From positions 1-42,342 of the forward strand of contig NZ_JANCLX010000033.1 of NCBI RefSeq assembly GCF_024295805.1: a stretch of 42,342 nucleotides of DNA. The letters are read 5' to 3'. Made by a program: the position numbers and the translations under genes. Shown in pieces: positions 14,703 to 22,922 of the stretch (position 1 is its first letter; every line of letters begins with the position of its first letter). The notes under the pieces were generated by a model. That model had not been told where the DNA came from. It did not search any database and saw only the letters and a program-made list of their open reading frames with translations. Source of the stretch: Streptomyces cucumeris. Its GTDB lineage: Bacteria; Actinomycetota; Actinomycetes; Streptomycetales; Streptomycetaceae.

Positions 14703-15401
14703 ATGAGTGAACGGAGCCCGGCCACCGGGGATCTGACGACCGATGTCTCCCCGGCGGAGATCTTCGGTGACTCGGACCTACCAGCCTGGCGCAACCGCGC
14801 GCTGCTCGTCTTCGACCGCGTCCCGATCCCGGCCGCGGTGTGCCGCACCGACGGCACCGTCCTGCTGGCGAATCCGGCCATGGCGGCCGAATGGCGCACC
14901 ACTCCGGGACGGCTCCGGGGCCGTGATGTGCTGGAGCTGTTCCACCCCCGTTCCGTGGAGCAGGTCGAGCGCATCGTCGAGGCGGTGCGGCACGGCCATC
15001 GCTCCCGGTATCCGGTCCTGGTGCACTGGCCCGGCCCCGACGGACTGCAGCGATATGGGGAGTTGACGGCGGACACGGTGAGCGACACGCCCGAGGCGCC
15101 CCTGTGGCTGCTGGTGCTGCTGAGGGTGCTCGGTACCCAGGACACGCCCGAGGAGCCGCCGCGCTCACCCACCGAGAAGGTCACCGACCGGGAGCGCACC
15201 GTCCTGGCACTCGCCGCGGGCGGCGCCACCACCGCCCAGATCGCCCGCGCGGTGGGGCTGACCACGGACGGCGTCAGCTATCACCTCACCCAGCTCTCCC
15301 GCCGCTGGGGCGTGGCCAACCGTACGGCACTGGTGGCCCGCGCCTATGTGCTGGGCGTTCTGGACGCCGGTGTCTGGCCGCCGAAGGCGCGTGACCTGTG
15401 A
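14703..15401 (+). CDS. LuxR-type regulator with N-terminal PAS domain
   Basis: 232 residues. Residues about 30-145 look like a PAS sensor domain (LLVFDRVPIPAAVCRTDGTV, LLANPAMAAEW, LRGRDVLELFHP). Residues about 155-215 form a LuxR/GerE helix-turn-helix (VTDRERTVLALAAGGATTAQ, IARAVGLTTDGVSYHLTQLS). There is no phospho-receiver domain, so it probably senses a ligand or redox cue directly. The ATG has TAGGCT seven bases upstream and no ribosome site, indicating a leaderless mRNA. It lies 207 bases upstream of the P450-reductase gene on the same strand and is the natural candidate for its activator, although the divergent APH-fold gene could also be a target. Confidence 0.9.
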   Translation: MSERSPATGDLTTDVSPAEIFGDSDLPAWRNRALLVFDRVPIPAAVCRTDGTVLLANPAMAAEWRTTPGRLRGRDVLELFHPRSVEQVERIVEAVRHGHRSRYPVLVHWPGPDGLQRYGELTADTVSDTPEAPLWLLVLLRVLGTQDTPEEPPRSPTEKVTDRERTVLALAAGGATTAQIARAVGLTTDGVSYHLTQLSRRWGVANRTALVARAYVLGVLDAGVWPPKARDL

Positions 15402-15424
15402 GGAGGCCGCCCGCACGACCCCTG

Positions 15425-15563
15425 AGGTCTCCCCCTCGGATACAGCGGCACCCGCCGCGGAGGCAAGAGTCAGGAGACCTGGGTCACTACAGATTCCGGT
15501 AGGAGCGGGTCTGCGGACACCCCGCCCGGAACGTCACGCTGAGGGGAACGCCGTACCAACGGC
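15425..15563 (+). promoter_or_regulatory. Upstream region of the P450 gene with inverted repeats
   Basis: AGGTCTCC (15425-15432) and GGAGACCT (15473-15480) are exact inverted copies 40 bases apart. GCCGT-ACCA-ACGGC (15550-15563) is a second small palindrome close to the start codon. One or both may be regulator sites; no clear -35/-10 pair is visible. Confidence 0.35.
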
Positions 15564-15608
15564 ATCCACCCGCACGGCAGTTTCCGGCTCCCGGGGAAAG
15601 GCATCTCC

Positions 15609-18600
15609 ATGACCGAGGTCATTCTCCCTCCGCACGACGGGATCCGCTCGGGCCCTCCCGTCGTGGACATCTCCGCCACCGGCATGACCGCCACCCCCAC
15701 CCTCCAGGCCATGGACCACGCACGGCGTCACGGTCCCGTCTTCGTCCAGCGGTTGCACGGCAAGGACACCCTGTTCGTCAGCGGCCTGGACCTGGTCACC
15801 GAACTGGCCGACGAGCAGCGGTTCAGCAAGGCGGTCGGACCGGGTCTGCGCTATGTGCGCGAGTTCACCGGCGACGGGCTGTTCACCGCCTACAACGACG
15901 AGGCCAACTGGTCCAAGGCGCATGACATCCTCATGCCCGCCTTCGCGCTGGGCTCGATGCGCACCTACCACCCGGTGATGCTGCGCGTCGCCCGCCGGCT
16001 GATCGCGGGCTGGGACCGGCACGCCGCCGCCGGCACCCCCGTGGACGTCCCGGGCGATATGACCCGGATGACGCTGGACACCATCGGACTGGCCGGGTTC
16101 GGGTTCGACTTCGGCTCGTTCGACAGCGAGGAGGCGCACCCCTTCGTCGACGCGATGGTGCGCTGTCTGGCCTGGTCGATGGCGGGGCTGAGCCGGAAAC
16201 CGGGCGTCGACTACAGCGAGCGCGACGAGGCGTTCCGCCAAGACGCCGACTATCTGGCCTCGGTGGTGGACGAGGTGATCGCCGCACGCACCGCGCAGGG
16301 CGGCACACCGGACGAGGAGCCCGCCGATCTGCTGGGTCTGATGCTCCGGGCCCCGCACCCGGCCGACGGCACCACCCTGGACGAGGAGAACATCCGCAAC
16401 CAGATCATCACCTTCCTGATCGCGGGACACGAGACGACCTCGGGCACCCTGGCGTTCGCCCTCCACTTCCTGGCCAAGCACCCGACCGTGCTGGACCTGG
16501 TGCGGCGCGAGGTGGACGGGCTGTGGGGCGACACCGCCGACCCCGAGCCGACGTTCGAGGACATCGGCAGGCTGCGCTACACCCGGCAGGTGCTCAACGA
16601 GACGCTGCGGCTGTGGCCCACCGCCCCCTCGTTCACCCGTACACCACACCGGGACACCCTGCTGGGCGGCCGCATTCCGCTGCGCGCGGGACAGGACGTC
16701 CGGGTGCTCACCACGATGCTGCACCGCGATCCGGTCTGGGGCGACAACCCGGAGCTGTTCGACCCCTCCCGGTTCGCCCCGGAGGCGGAGGCGGCGCGTT
16801 CACCGCATGCGTTCAAACCGTTCGGCACCGGCGAACGCGCTTGCATCGGACGGCAGTTCGCCCTCCACGAGGCCACCATGCTGCTCGGCATGCTGGTCCA
16901 CCGCTACCGGCTGATCGACCACACCGACTACCGGCTCCGCCTCAAGCAGACACTCACCATCAAGCCCGAGGGCCTCACCCTGACCCTCCTTCCGCGCACC
17001 GCCGCCGACCGCGCCCGCCAGGACACCGCGCTTCCCACGGCCACCGTCCCCGGCACCACTCCGGCCGAGGACAGCTCGCTGCCCGCGCGGGTGCTGCCGG
17101 ACACCGGTCTGCTGCTGCTCCACGGCTCCAACTACGGCACCTGCCGCGACCTCACGGAACGGCTCGCCGACACCGCCGGGGAGATCGGCTGCGCCACGGC
17201 ATGCGCTCCGCTGGACGCCCACACCGGCGAACTGCCCACCGACCGGCCCGTGGTCATCACCGCCGCCTCCTACAACGGGCAGCCCACGGATGACGCCTCC
17301 GCCTTCGTCCGGTGGCTGGAGAACGCCGCGCCGGGCGCCGCGGACGGTGTCGCCTACGCCGTCCTCGGGGTCGGCGACCGCAACTGGTCCGCCACCTACC
17401 AGCGGATCCCCACCCTGATCGACGAACGGCTCGCGGCCCTCGGCGGCACCCGGCTGCTGCCCCGCGCCGAGGCCGACGCCTCGGGTGACCTGGCCGGATC
17501 GGTGAAGGAGTTCACCACGGCGCTGCGCACCGCGCTGCTGGAACACACCGGGGACCCGGCCACCGTCGGCACCCCGCGGGACGAGACGGCCGACGACGGC
17601 GGCTACACGGTCACCGAGGTGACCGGCGGTCCACTGGACGCGCTCGCCACCCGCCATGGGATGACGGAGCTCACGGTCACCGAGGCCGAGAGTCTCAGCC
17701 ACCCCGCGTACCCGCGGGTCAAGCGGCTGGTCCGGCTGGCGCTCCCGGACGGTATGACCTACCGGACCGCGGACCACCTCACGGTGCTCCCGGCCAACGC
17801 CCCCGCGCTGGTGGAACGCGCGGCCCGGATCCTGGGCCTCGGGCTGGACACCGTCGTCCAGATCACCGCGCGCCGCCCCCGCCGCGACGGGCTCGCCGTC
17901 GACCGGCCGCTGACCGTCCGTGAGCTGCTCACCCGGCACCTCGAGCTCCAGGACCGGCCGACTGCCGAGCAGTTCGCCACCCTGGCCGGGCTCAACCCAT
18001 GCCCGCCGGAGCGGCAGGAGCTGCTGAGGCTGGCCGAGGACGCGACCGCGCGCGCCGCGGACCACCGCACCGTGCTGGACCTGGTCGAGGACCACCCGGC
18101 CCTGCGGGAGGCGCTCACCCTGCCGGTGGCGCTGGAGCTGCTGTCGCCGGTCCGCCCCCGCCACTACTCCATCTCCTCCTCCCCCGCCGTCAGCCCCGGT
18201 GTCATCGACCTCATGGTCTCGGTGCTCCGGGCCCCCGCACGCTCCGGACGCGGCACCTTCCACGGCTCCGGATCCGGCCATCTGGCCTCCCTGCGCCCCG
18301 GTGACACCGTGCTCGCCCGGGTCCAGCCGTGCCGTGAGGCGTTCCGCATCCGCCCCGACACACGGACCCCCGTCATCATGGTCGCGGCCGGAACCGGGCT
18401 GGCCCCGTTCCGCGGTGCCATCGCCGACCGCGGCGCCCTGATGGCCGATGGCGCCGAACTCGCCCCGGCCTTGTGCTACTTCGGCTGTGACGCACCCGAC
18501 GCCGACTTCCTGCACGCCGATGAGCTGCGCGCCGCGGAGCGGTCCGGTGCCGTATCGCTGCGGCCGGTCTTCAGCGAAGCGCCGGTCGACGGGGCGCGGT

Positions 18601-18830
18601 TCGTCCAGGACCGCGTGATGGCGGAGGCCGACGAGGTGTGGCGGCTACTGGAGGCAGGGGCGACGGTGTACGTGTGCGGTGACGGCAGCCGTATGGCACC
18701 GGGTGTCCGCGACGCCTTCCGGGCCCTGTACACACGGCACACCCCGGGCGCCGGGGAGGACGCGGCACACGACTGGCTGCGGTCGCTGACGGTCCGGGGC
18801 CGGTACATCGAGGACGTCTACGCAGGCTGA
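15609..18830 (+). CDS. Self-sufficient cytochrome P450 / reductase fusion (CYP102, P450 BM3 type)
   Basis: 1073 residues, against 1049 in BM3, with all three domains. The heme domain (about 1-465) has F92 (BM3 F87), I-helix AGHETTSG with T276, the K-helix E-x-L-R-L-W-P, and FGTGERACIG with heme ligand C412. The flavodoxin-like FMN domain (about 490-640) has LLHGSNYGTCRDL and TAASYNGQPTDD. The FAD/NAD(P)H domain (about 690-1073) has RHYSISSSP, AAGTGLAPFRG, CYFGCDAPDADFL, CGDGSRMAP and a terminal DVYAG. It should hydroxylate fatty-acid-like substrates without partner proteins. The carboxylate-anchoring BM3 R47 and Y51 align with K52 and F56. NADPH-phosphate residues R966, K972 and Y974 align with E990, A996 and F998, and W1046 with Y1071, so NADH may be preferred. 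A GGGAAAGG site precedes the ATG. Confidence 0.96.
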   Translation: MTEVILPPHDGIRSGPPVVDISATGMTATPTLQAMDHARRHGPVFVQRLHGKDTLFVSGLDLVTELADEQRFSKAVGPGLRYVREFTGDGLFTAYNDEANWSKAHDILMPAFALGSMRTYHPVMLRVARRLIAGWDRHAAAGTPVDVPGDMTRMTLDTIGLAGFGFDFGSFDSEEAHPFVDAMVRCLAWSMAGLSRKPGVDYSERDEAFRQDADYLASVVDEVIAARTAQGGTPDEEPADLLGLMLRAPHPADGTTLDEENIRNQIITFLIAGHETTSGTLAFALHFLAKHPTVLDLVRREVDGLWGDTADPEPTFEDIGRLRYTRQVLNETLRLWPTAPSFTRTPHRDTLLGGRIPLRAGQDVRVLTTMLHRDPVWGDNPELFDPSRFAPEAEAARSPHAFKPFGTGERACIGRQFALHEATMLLGMLVHRYRLIDHTDYRLRLKQTLTIKPEGLTLTLLPRTAADRARQDTALPTATVPGTTPAEDSSLPARVLPDTGLLLLHGSNYGTCRDLTERLADTAGEIGCATACAPLDAHTGELPTDRPVVITAASYNGQPTDDASAFVRWLENAAPGAADGVAYAVLGVGDRNWSATYQRIPTLIDERLAALGGTRLLPRAEADASGDLAGSVKEFTTALRTALLEHTGDPATVGTPRDETADDGGYTVTEVTGGPLDALATRHGMTELTVTEAESLSHPAYPRVKRLVRLALPDGMTYRTADHLTVLPANAPALVERAARILGLGLDTVVQITARRPRRDGLAVDRPLTVRELLTRHLELQDRPTAEQFATLAGLNPCPPERQELLRLAEDATARAADHRTVLDLVEDHPALREALTLPVALELLSPVRPRHYSISSSPAVSPGVIDLMVSVLRAPARSGRGTFHGSGSGHLASLRPGDTVLARVQPCREAFRIRPDTRTPVIMVAAGTGLAPFRGAIADRGALMADGAELAPALCYFGCDAPDADFLHADELRAAERSGAVSLRPVFSEAPVDGARFVQDRVMAEADEVWRLLEAGATVYVCGDGSRMAPGVRDAFRALYTRHTPGAGEDAAHDWLRSLTVRGRYIEDVYAG

Positions 18831-18835
18831 CCCGG

Positions 18836-18876
18836 CTCCGCCCGCGGCCCGCCCCCGTTGCGGACCGCGGGCGGAG
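18836..18876. terminator. Bidirectional terminator between P450 and response-regulator genes
   Basis: CTCCGCCCGCGG (18836-18847) and CCGCGGGCGGAG (18865-18876) form a perfect 12-base stem, with further G-C pairing possible inside the loop. It lies between the convergent stops at 18830 and 18884. Confidence 0.8.
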
Positions 18877-18883
18877 ATCCCAC

Positions 18884-19543
18884 TCAGCCGGGGCGGAACA
18901 GACCGTGGCGATGGACCAGCACGATGGCCTGGGCGCGGTCGCGGACGCCGAGTTTCATCAGGATCCGGGTGATGTGGGTCTTGACGGTGGCTTCACTGAT
19001 GCAGAGCCGGCCGGCGATCTCGGCATTGGAGTGGCCCTCGGACACGAGGTGGAGTACGTGCCGCTCCCGGTGGGTGAGCTGGTCGTATCCGGGCGGTGGG
19101 GCGGGGTCTGGCAGCGCGTGGGCGGTGTAGCGGTGAATGAGCTTGCGCGTCATCTGCGGGGACAGCACCGCGTCGCCCTGGTGGGCGGATCGGACGGCCT
19201 GCTGGATGAGTTCCGCCGGGGAGTCCTTGAGCACGAATCCGTCGGCTCCCGCGTCCAGCGCCTGGTGAAGGTAGCGGTCCAGGCCGAAGGTGGTGACGAT
19301 GACGATGCGCGGGCCGCCGGGGCGGGTCCGCAGGCGGCGGGTCACATCGATGCCGTCACTGCCGGGCATCTGGATGTCCAGGAGCACCACATCCGGTCCG
19401 AGGTGCGCGGTCTGGGCGAGGGTTTCCGGCCCCGAGGCCGCTTCCCCGGCCACGGTGAGGTCGTCGGCAGCCTCGACGATCAGGGAGAGTCCACCGCGTA
19501 CGAGGGGTTCGTCATCGGCGATGAGGACACGAATGCGGCTCAC
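18884..19543 (-). CDS. NarL/LuxR-type two-component response regulator
   Basis: 219 residues. The receiver domain has DDE (10-12), phospho-acceptor D56 in VVLLDIQMPG, the conserved Thr of IVTTFG and Lys of FVLKDSP. The output is a LuxR helix-turn-helix near residues 153-210 (LTHRERHVLHLVSEGHSNAE, IAGRLCISEATVKTHITRIL). It is phosphorylated by the kinase encoded immediately upstream; the two reading frames overlap by four bases (ATGA), so translation is coupled. Candidate binding sites are the two related 16-base palindromes at 20773 and 20816, between the kinase gene and the divergent DUF418 gene, suggesting control of both transcripts. Confidence 0.94.
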   Translation of the reverse strand: MSRIRVLIADDEPLVRGGLSLIVEAADDLTVAGEAASGPETLAQTAHLGPDVVLLDIQMPGSDGIDVTRRLRTRPGGPRIVIVTTFGLDRYLHQALDAGADGFVLKDSPAELIQQAVRSAHQGDAVLSPQMTRKLIHRYTAHALPDPAPPPGYDQLTHRERHVLHLVSEGHSNAEIAGRLCISEATVKTHITRILMKLGVRDRAQAIVLVHRHGLFRPG

Positions 19544-20727
19544 GGTGTCTTCCTGGGCAGCTCGGTGGTCAGGGTGAAGCCGCCATCGTGCCGGGTGGTG
19601 GCCGCCATCGTGCCGCCGAGGGCGGTCACTCGCTCGCGCAACCCGACCAGCCCCGTGCCACTGCCCACCGTGACGGGAGGACGTTCCTGCGGGGAGGGGC
19701 CGTTGGAGACGACGACGGTGAGATGGCCGGGGGCGGCCCGCACCGTGAGGTGGACCGCTGCGCCGGGAGCGTGGCGGGTGGCATTGGTCAGCCCCTCCTG
19801 CGCCGCCCGGTACGCGGCGGTGGACAGGGTACGGGGGAGGTGGGTGCAGTCGGCCGGACGGTCGAGGGTGATGTCGACACCGCTGTCGGCGGCCCTGCGG
19901 ACGAGTTCGTCGAGCGCCTCCAGGGTCGGGCCCGGCCGCGGCGGTGCGTCCGCGCTGTCGGAGCCGTCATCCTCCTCGCGCAGGACGTGCAGCATGGCTC
20001 GCAGATCGTCCATGGCCTGACGGCCCGCCTCCTCGATCGACGCCAGCGCGGTGGCCGCGGCTTCGGGCCGGTCGCGGGCGACCAGCCGGGTGCCCGTGGC
20101 CTGGAGCACCATGAGGGTCACCGCGTGGGCGACGGTGTCGTGCAGATCGCGTGCGACGGCCTGACGCTCCGTGGCGACGGCGGCCCGGATCTGGGCCTCA
20201 CGGAGATGTTCGGCGCGCGACCGGGCCCGTTCCTCCCGGGCCAGTTGTTCACGACCGAGGGCGGAGCGCCCCAGCAGCCAGGCCGCCCACACCGCGACGT
20301 TGACGAACAGCGCGTCGCCCGAGGGGTCGGCGTTGACACCGATGGGACCGGCCCACTCCTCGGCCAGGCATAGCACCAGCAGCCCGACGGCGGTCAACCG
20401 GTGGGGCACGTACCGGCCGGCGGTGAACGCCGCCACCAGCACGGCAAGCAGGGGCATCACCAGTTGTGTGGACGGGGTCAGCCATGTGGTCTGCGTCATC
20501 GCCGCCACCACCGTCACCGTCACGGCGGAGACGGGAAACCCGCGTCCCGCTGCCAGCGGCGCGGCCATACCGGCCGCGCACACCGCGTTCAGCCACACCG
20601 CACCGGTCAGATCGGCGGAGACGGCGCATTCACGCGTGGCGACCAGGACGAACAGCGCCGCCAGCAGCGGCCCCCAGGGCACGCCGCGCGCGGGCGAGAG
20701 CGGCAGCGGCTGTCTTTCGTCGGTCAC
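19540..20727 (-). CDS. Sensor histidine kinase, NarL/DesK (HisKA_3) class
   Basis: 395 residues. The N-terminal ~155 residues contain about five or six hydrophobic helices with no large external domain, so it may sense the membrane or a membrane-buried signal. A linker rich in Arg/Glu leads to the dimerisation and phospho-acceptor block ERQAVARDLHDTVAHAVTLM with H196, followed by an HATPase_c domain with AAQEGLTNATRHAPG (N box) and GSGTGLVGLRERVTALGG (G box). It autophosphorylates and passes phosphate to the response regulator whose gene overlaps its end. GTG at 20727 has TAGACT six bases upstream and no usable ribosome site, so a leaderless mRNA is likely. Confidence 0.93.
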   Translation of the reverse strand: MTDERQPLPLSPARGVPWGPLLAALFVLVATRECAVSADLTGAVWLNAVCAAGMAAPLAAGRGFPVSAVTVTVVAAMTQTTWLTPSTQLVMPLLAVLVAAFTAGRYVPHRLTAVGLLVLCLAEEWAGPIGVNADPSGDALFVNVAVWAAWLLGRSALGREQLAREERARSRAEHLREAQIRAAVATERQAVARDLHDTVAHAVTLMVLQATGTRLVARDRPEAAATALASIEEAGRQAMDDLRAMLHVLREEDDGSDSADAPPRPGPTLEALDELVRRAADSGVDITLDRPADCTHLPRTLSTAAYRAAQEGLTNATRHAPGAAVHLTVRAAPGHLTVVVSNGPSPQERPPVTVGSGTGLVGLRERVTALGGTMAATTRHDGGFTLTTELPRKTP

Positions 20728-20772
20728 CCCTTCAGTCTAGGAAGCGAACGGGCAGCCGGGACCGGCACGGCG

Positions 20773-20831
20773 TACGACCAACGTCGCATGGTGTCCATCG
20801 CTCCCGCCCACCACCTGCGACGAAGATCGCA
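20773..20831. promoter_or_regulatory. Two copies of a 16-base palindrome, likely response-regulator sites
   Basis: TACGACCAACGTCGCA (20773-20788; reverse complement TGCGACGTTGGTCGTA) and TGCGACGAAGATCGCA (20816-20831) match at 12 of 16 positions and are each dyad-symmetric, with consensus TGCGACG-WW-G-R-TCG-Y-A. They lie between the divergent kinase/regulator operon and the DUF418 gene, where a NarL-type regulator would bind. Confidence 0.6.
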
Positions 20832-20922
20832 CCGGAGAACAGGAGGTCGGACGGACGCGCGGACCGGGGGCCGGTTCCTAGCGTCGGGGCGGCGACAACC
20901 GCCCGCATCATGAGGAGCCCCC

Positions 20923-22173
20923 TTGCACCCCGTTCCCCCTCCCGCCACCGCGCCGCCGACCACCGCCGACTCCCGGATCCACGACCTCGACGCCCTGCGC
21001 GGCTTCGCCCTGGTGGGCATCCTGGTCGTCAACGCGACCTACTTCGCCTCCGCGTTCCACGGAACCGGCCTGCCGGACCCCGCCTTCACCTCGCCGCTCG
21101 ACACGATCACCGGCTCGCTGATCACCGTCCTGTTCGAGACCAAGTTCTATCTGCTGTTCTCGTTTCTCTTCGGCTACTCCTTCACCCTGCAACGCCGCTC
21201 CGCGCAGCGGCGCGGCACCCGGTTCACCGCCTCCTTCCTCCGCCGTCTCGCCATGCTGTTCGTCATCGGGGCGGCGCACGCCGTCCTGCTGTTCACCGGC
21301 GACATCCTCACCACATACGCCCTGCTCGGCCTGGTGCTGCTGTCCCTGGGGCCGCTGCGCCCGCGCACCGCCGTCGTCACCGCCACCACACTGCTCGCCC
21401 TGACCGCGACCGGGTATGCCGCGCTGGGTGTCCTCCAGGCCGCGCTGGGGCCGGAGCGGACACTCGACACTGCCGCGGCCACCGCCGATGCCCACGAAAT
21501 GGCGGCGCTCCTCGCCGGCGACCCCTTCCAGGTCGTCTCGGCCCACCTCAGGGACCTGCCGGACACCGCCGTCCTGTTGGGGTTCTTCCAGGCTCCCGCG
21601 GCACTGGCCATGTTCCTGTTCGGGCTGGCCGCCGGCACCCGAACCGTACTCGCCGGACCCTCGCCCCACCGCGCCACCCTGCGTCGCGTCCAGCGCGTCG
21701 GGTTCCCCCTGGGACTGACCGGTGCCCTGATCTATGCCTGGGCCGAGGCCGACTGGGCGGGCACCCCCTACGAGGCGTACGCGCTGGCCGTCGATCTGCT
21801 CACCGCCCCGGCCCTGACCGCCGCCTATGCCGCCACGCTCCTGCGTCTCCTCCGCACCGGCCACGGGCCACGGCTCCGCGCCGCGCTCGCACCCGCCGGA
21901 CGCATGGCCTTGAGCAACTACCTCGGCCAGTCGGCGGTCCTGGCGGTTGTCTTCACCGGCTACGGATTCGCCGCCGTCGGGCAGTTGCCTCCCCTGGCCG
22001 TCCTCACCCTCTGTCTGTCCCTGTACGCCGTTCAGCTGCGCATATCCGCCCGGTGGGTCCGGACTCACCCCTACGGTCCCCTGGAGTGGCTGCTGCGGGC
22101 CGCCACCCATCTCTCGTTTCCTCCGTGGCGTCTGCGTGCGCGCCACTGCTGCCCCACGGAGGGCGTGAAGTGA
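20923..22173 (+). CDS. DUF418-family integral membrane protein
   Basis: 416 residues with about ten hydrophobic segments. The family pattern is evident: an N-terminal RIHDLDALRGFALVGILVVN, then FETKFYLLFSFLFGYSFTLQ, RRLAMLFVIGAAHAVLLFTG, and the C-terminal DUF418 part with GRMALSNYLGQSAVLAVVFT and GPLEWLLRAATH. The fold is related to membrane acyltransferases, but the function of the family is not established. The start is a TTG at 20923, eight bases after a GAGGAG site. It is divergent from the two-component system and has both palindromes in front of it, so it is a probable target. It ends four bases from the convergent gene at 22178. Confidence 0.88.
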   Translation: MHPVPPPATAPPTTADSRIHDLDALRGFALVGILVVNATYFASAFHGTGLPDPAFTSPLDTITGSLITVLFETKFYLLFSFLFGYSFTLQRRSAQRRGTRFTASFLRRLAMLFVIGAAHAVLLFTGDILTTYALLGLVLLSLGPLRPRTAVVTATTLLALTATGYAALGVLQAALGPERTLDTAAATADAHEMAALLAGDPFQVVSAHLRDLPDTAVLLGFFQAPAALAMFLFGLAAGTRTVLAGPSPHRATLRRVQRVGFPLGLTGALIYAWAEADWAGTPYEAYALAVDLLTAPALTAAYAATLLRLLRTGHGPRLRAALAPAGRMALSNYLGQSAVLAVVFTGYGFAAVGQLPPLAVLTLCLSLYAVQLRISARWVRTHPYGPLEWLLRAATHLSFPPWRLRARHCCPTEGVK

Positions 22174-22177
22174 CCCG

Positions 22178-22858
22178 CTACAGCACCGAGGCGCTGTCCA
22201 GCACCGCGTCCACTTCCTGCCGCGCCGGCTTCCCGGGTGACTCGGCCACGCCGAGGAGGAAGGCCACGCGGTCGTCGCGCACCGAGATCAGGGTCAGCCG
22301 CAGGTGGTTCTCGGTTCCGCCGTCGGCGGCGCGGACGGTCAGCGACACCGTGTGTGCGGGGCGGCCGTCCACCTCGACCGCGCGGGACTCCCCCAAGGTC
22401 GAGCGGCCGTCCGGGTAGAAGTACTCCGCGTTCGAGCGCGCCGCGCTCTCGGTCCGCTGCCGCAGGGCGGACCGCGGCACCGGGTCGCCTCGTCCGGCGA
22501 GAACCACACCGCCGTCTTCCTCGGTGTCGTCCCCGGCCTCCGTGGCGTCCGCGGCGGGACGCCGGCTGATGGAGGAGGTGTAGGCGTCGACCAGGTCCTC
22601 GTCGGACTGCCGCCAGCCCTCGGGAATGGCATAGGACAGCCCCGCCGCGCGGTCCGTGACCCGCGGCCGCCCGGCCAGCGGTGACCCGTCCTCGTCGTGG
22701 GTCAGCCACCAGGTCGAGCCGGCGGCCAGGACGAGGAGCACCACGACGATCGCGGTCACCGTCCCCCGTCGGCCCCTCCGCGGGGCGTCGGGGGGCGGAG
22801 GCAGGTGGCCGGGGGCGGCCGGGGTGGACCACGGGGCATCGTGTGGAGCGGTTGTCAT
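22178..22858 (-). CDS. Membrane-anchored hypothetical protein with Pro-rich N-terminus
   Basis: 226 residues. A cytoplasmic Pro/Ala-rich stretch (1-32) ends in RRGRRG and is followed by one transmembrane helix (TVTAIVVVLLVLAAGSTWWL, about 33-52). The rest is an outside domain of mixed alpha/beta character: GLSYAIPEGWRQ near its start, a loop rich in Asp/Glu/Ala, and near the end DDRVAFLLGVAESPGKPARQ. The pattern Y-x-I-P-x-G-W is common in secreted lipoproteins of the PsbP/APA-like kind, but I cannot assign a function. The ATG at 22858 has CATACT six bases upstream and no ribosome site. It lies downstream of the MFS gene on the same strand, separated by 60 bases. Confidence 0.75.
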   Translation of the reverse strand: MTTAPHDAPWSTPAAPGHLPPPPDAPRRGRRGTVTAIVVVLLVLAAGSTWWLTHDEDGSPLAGRPRVTDRAAGLSYAIPEGWRQSDEDLVDAYTSSISRRPAADATEAGDDTEEDGGVVLAGRGDPVPRSALRQRTESAARSNAEYFYPDGRSTLGESRAVEVDGRPAHTVSLTVRAADGGTENHLRLTLISVRDDRVAFLLGVAESPGKPARQEVDAVLDSASVL

Positions 22859-22901
22859 GGGGGCAGTATGCGGCGGTGCACCGGTCCGGGACCTGAGCGT
22901 T

Positions 22902-22922
22902 GCTACTCAGACGGCTACTCAG
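22902..22922 (-). repeat. Two GCTACTCAG direct repeats, 12-base period
   Basis: GCTACTCAG occurs at 22902-22910 and 22914-22922; the second copy overlaps the stop codon of the MFS gene. The pair lies about 45-65 bases upstream of the start of the membrane-anchored protein on the minus strand, a position suited to an activator site. Confidence 0.4.

Noticed and set aside
16800..18515. 571-codon minus-strand open frame inside the P450 gene
   Set aside because: GC-rich codon bias leaves antisense frames open; the translation is low-complexity and the sense strand is an unmistakable CYP102 fusion.
15609..18830. Secondary-metabolite cluster around the P450
   Set aside because: No polyketide, peptide or terpene synthase genes lie nearby; a fused CYP102 is usually a stand-alone fatty-acid hydroxylase.
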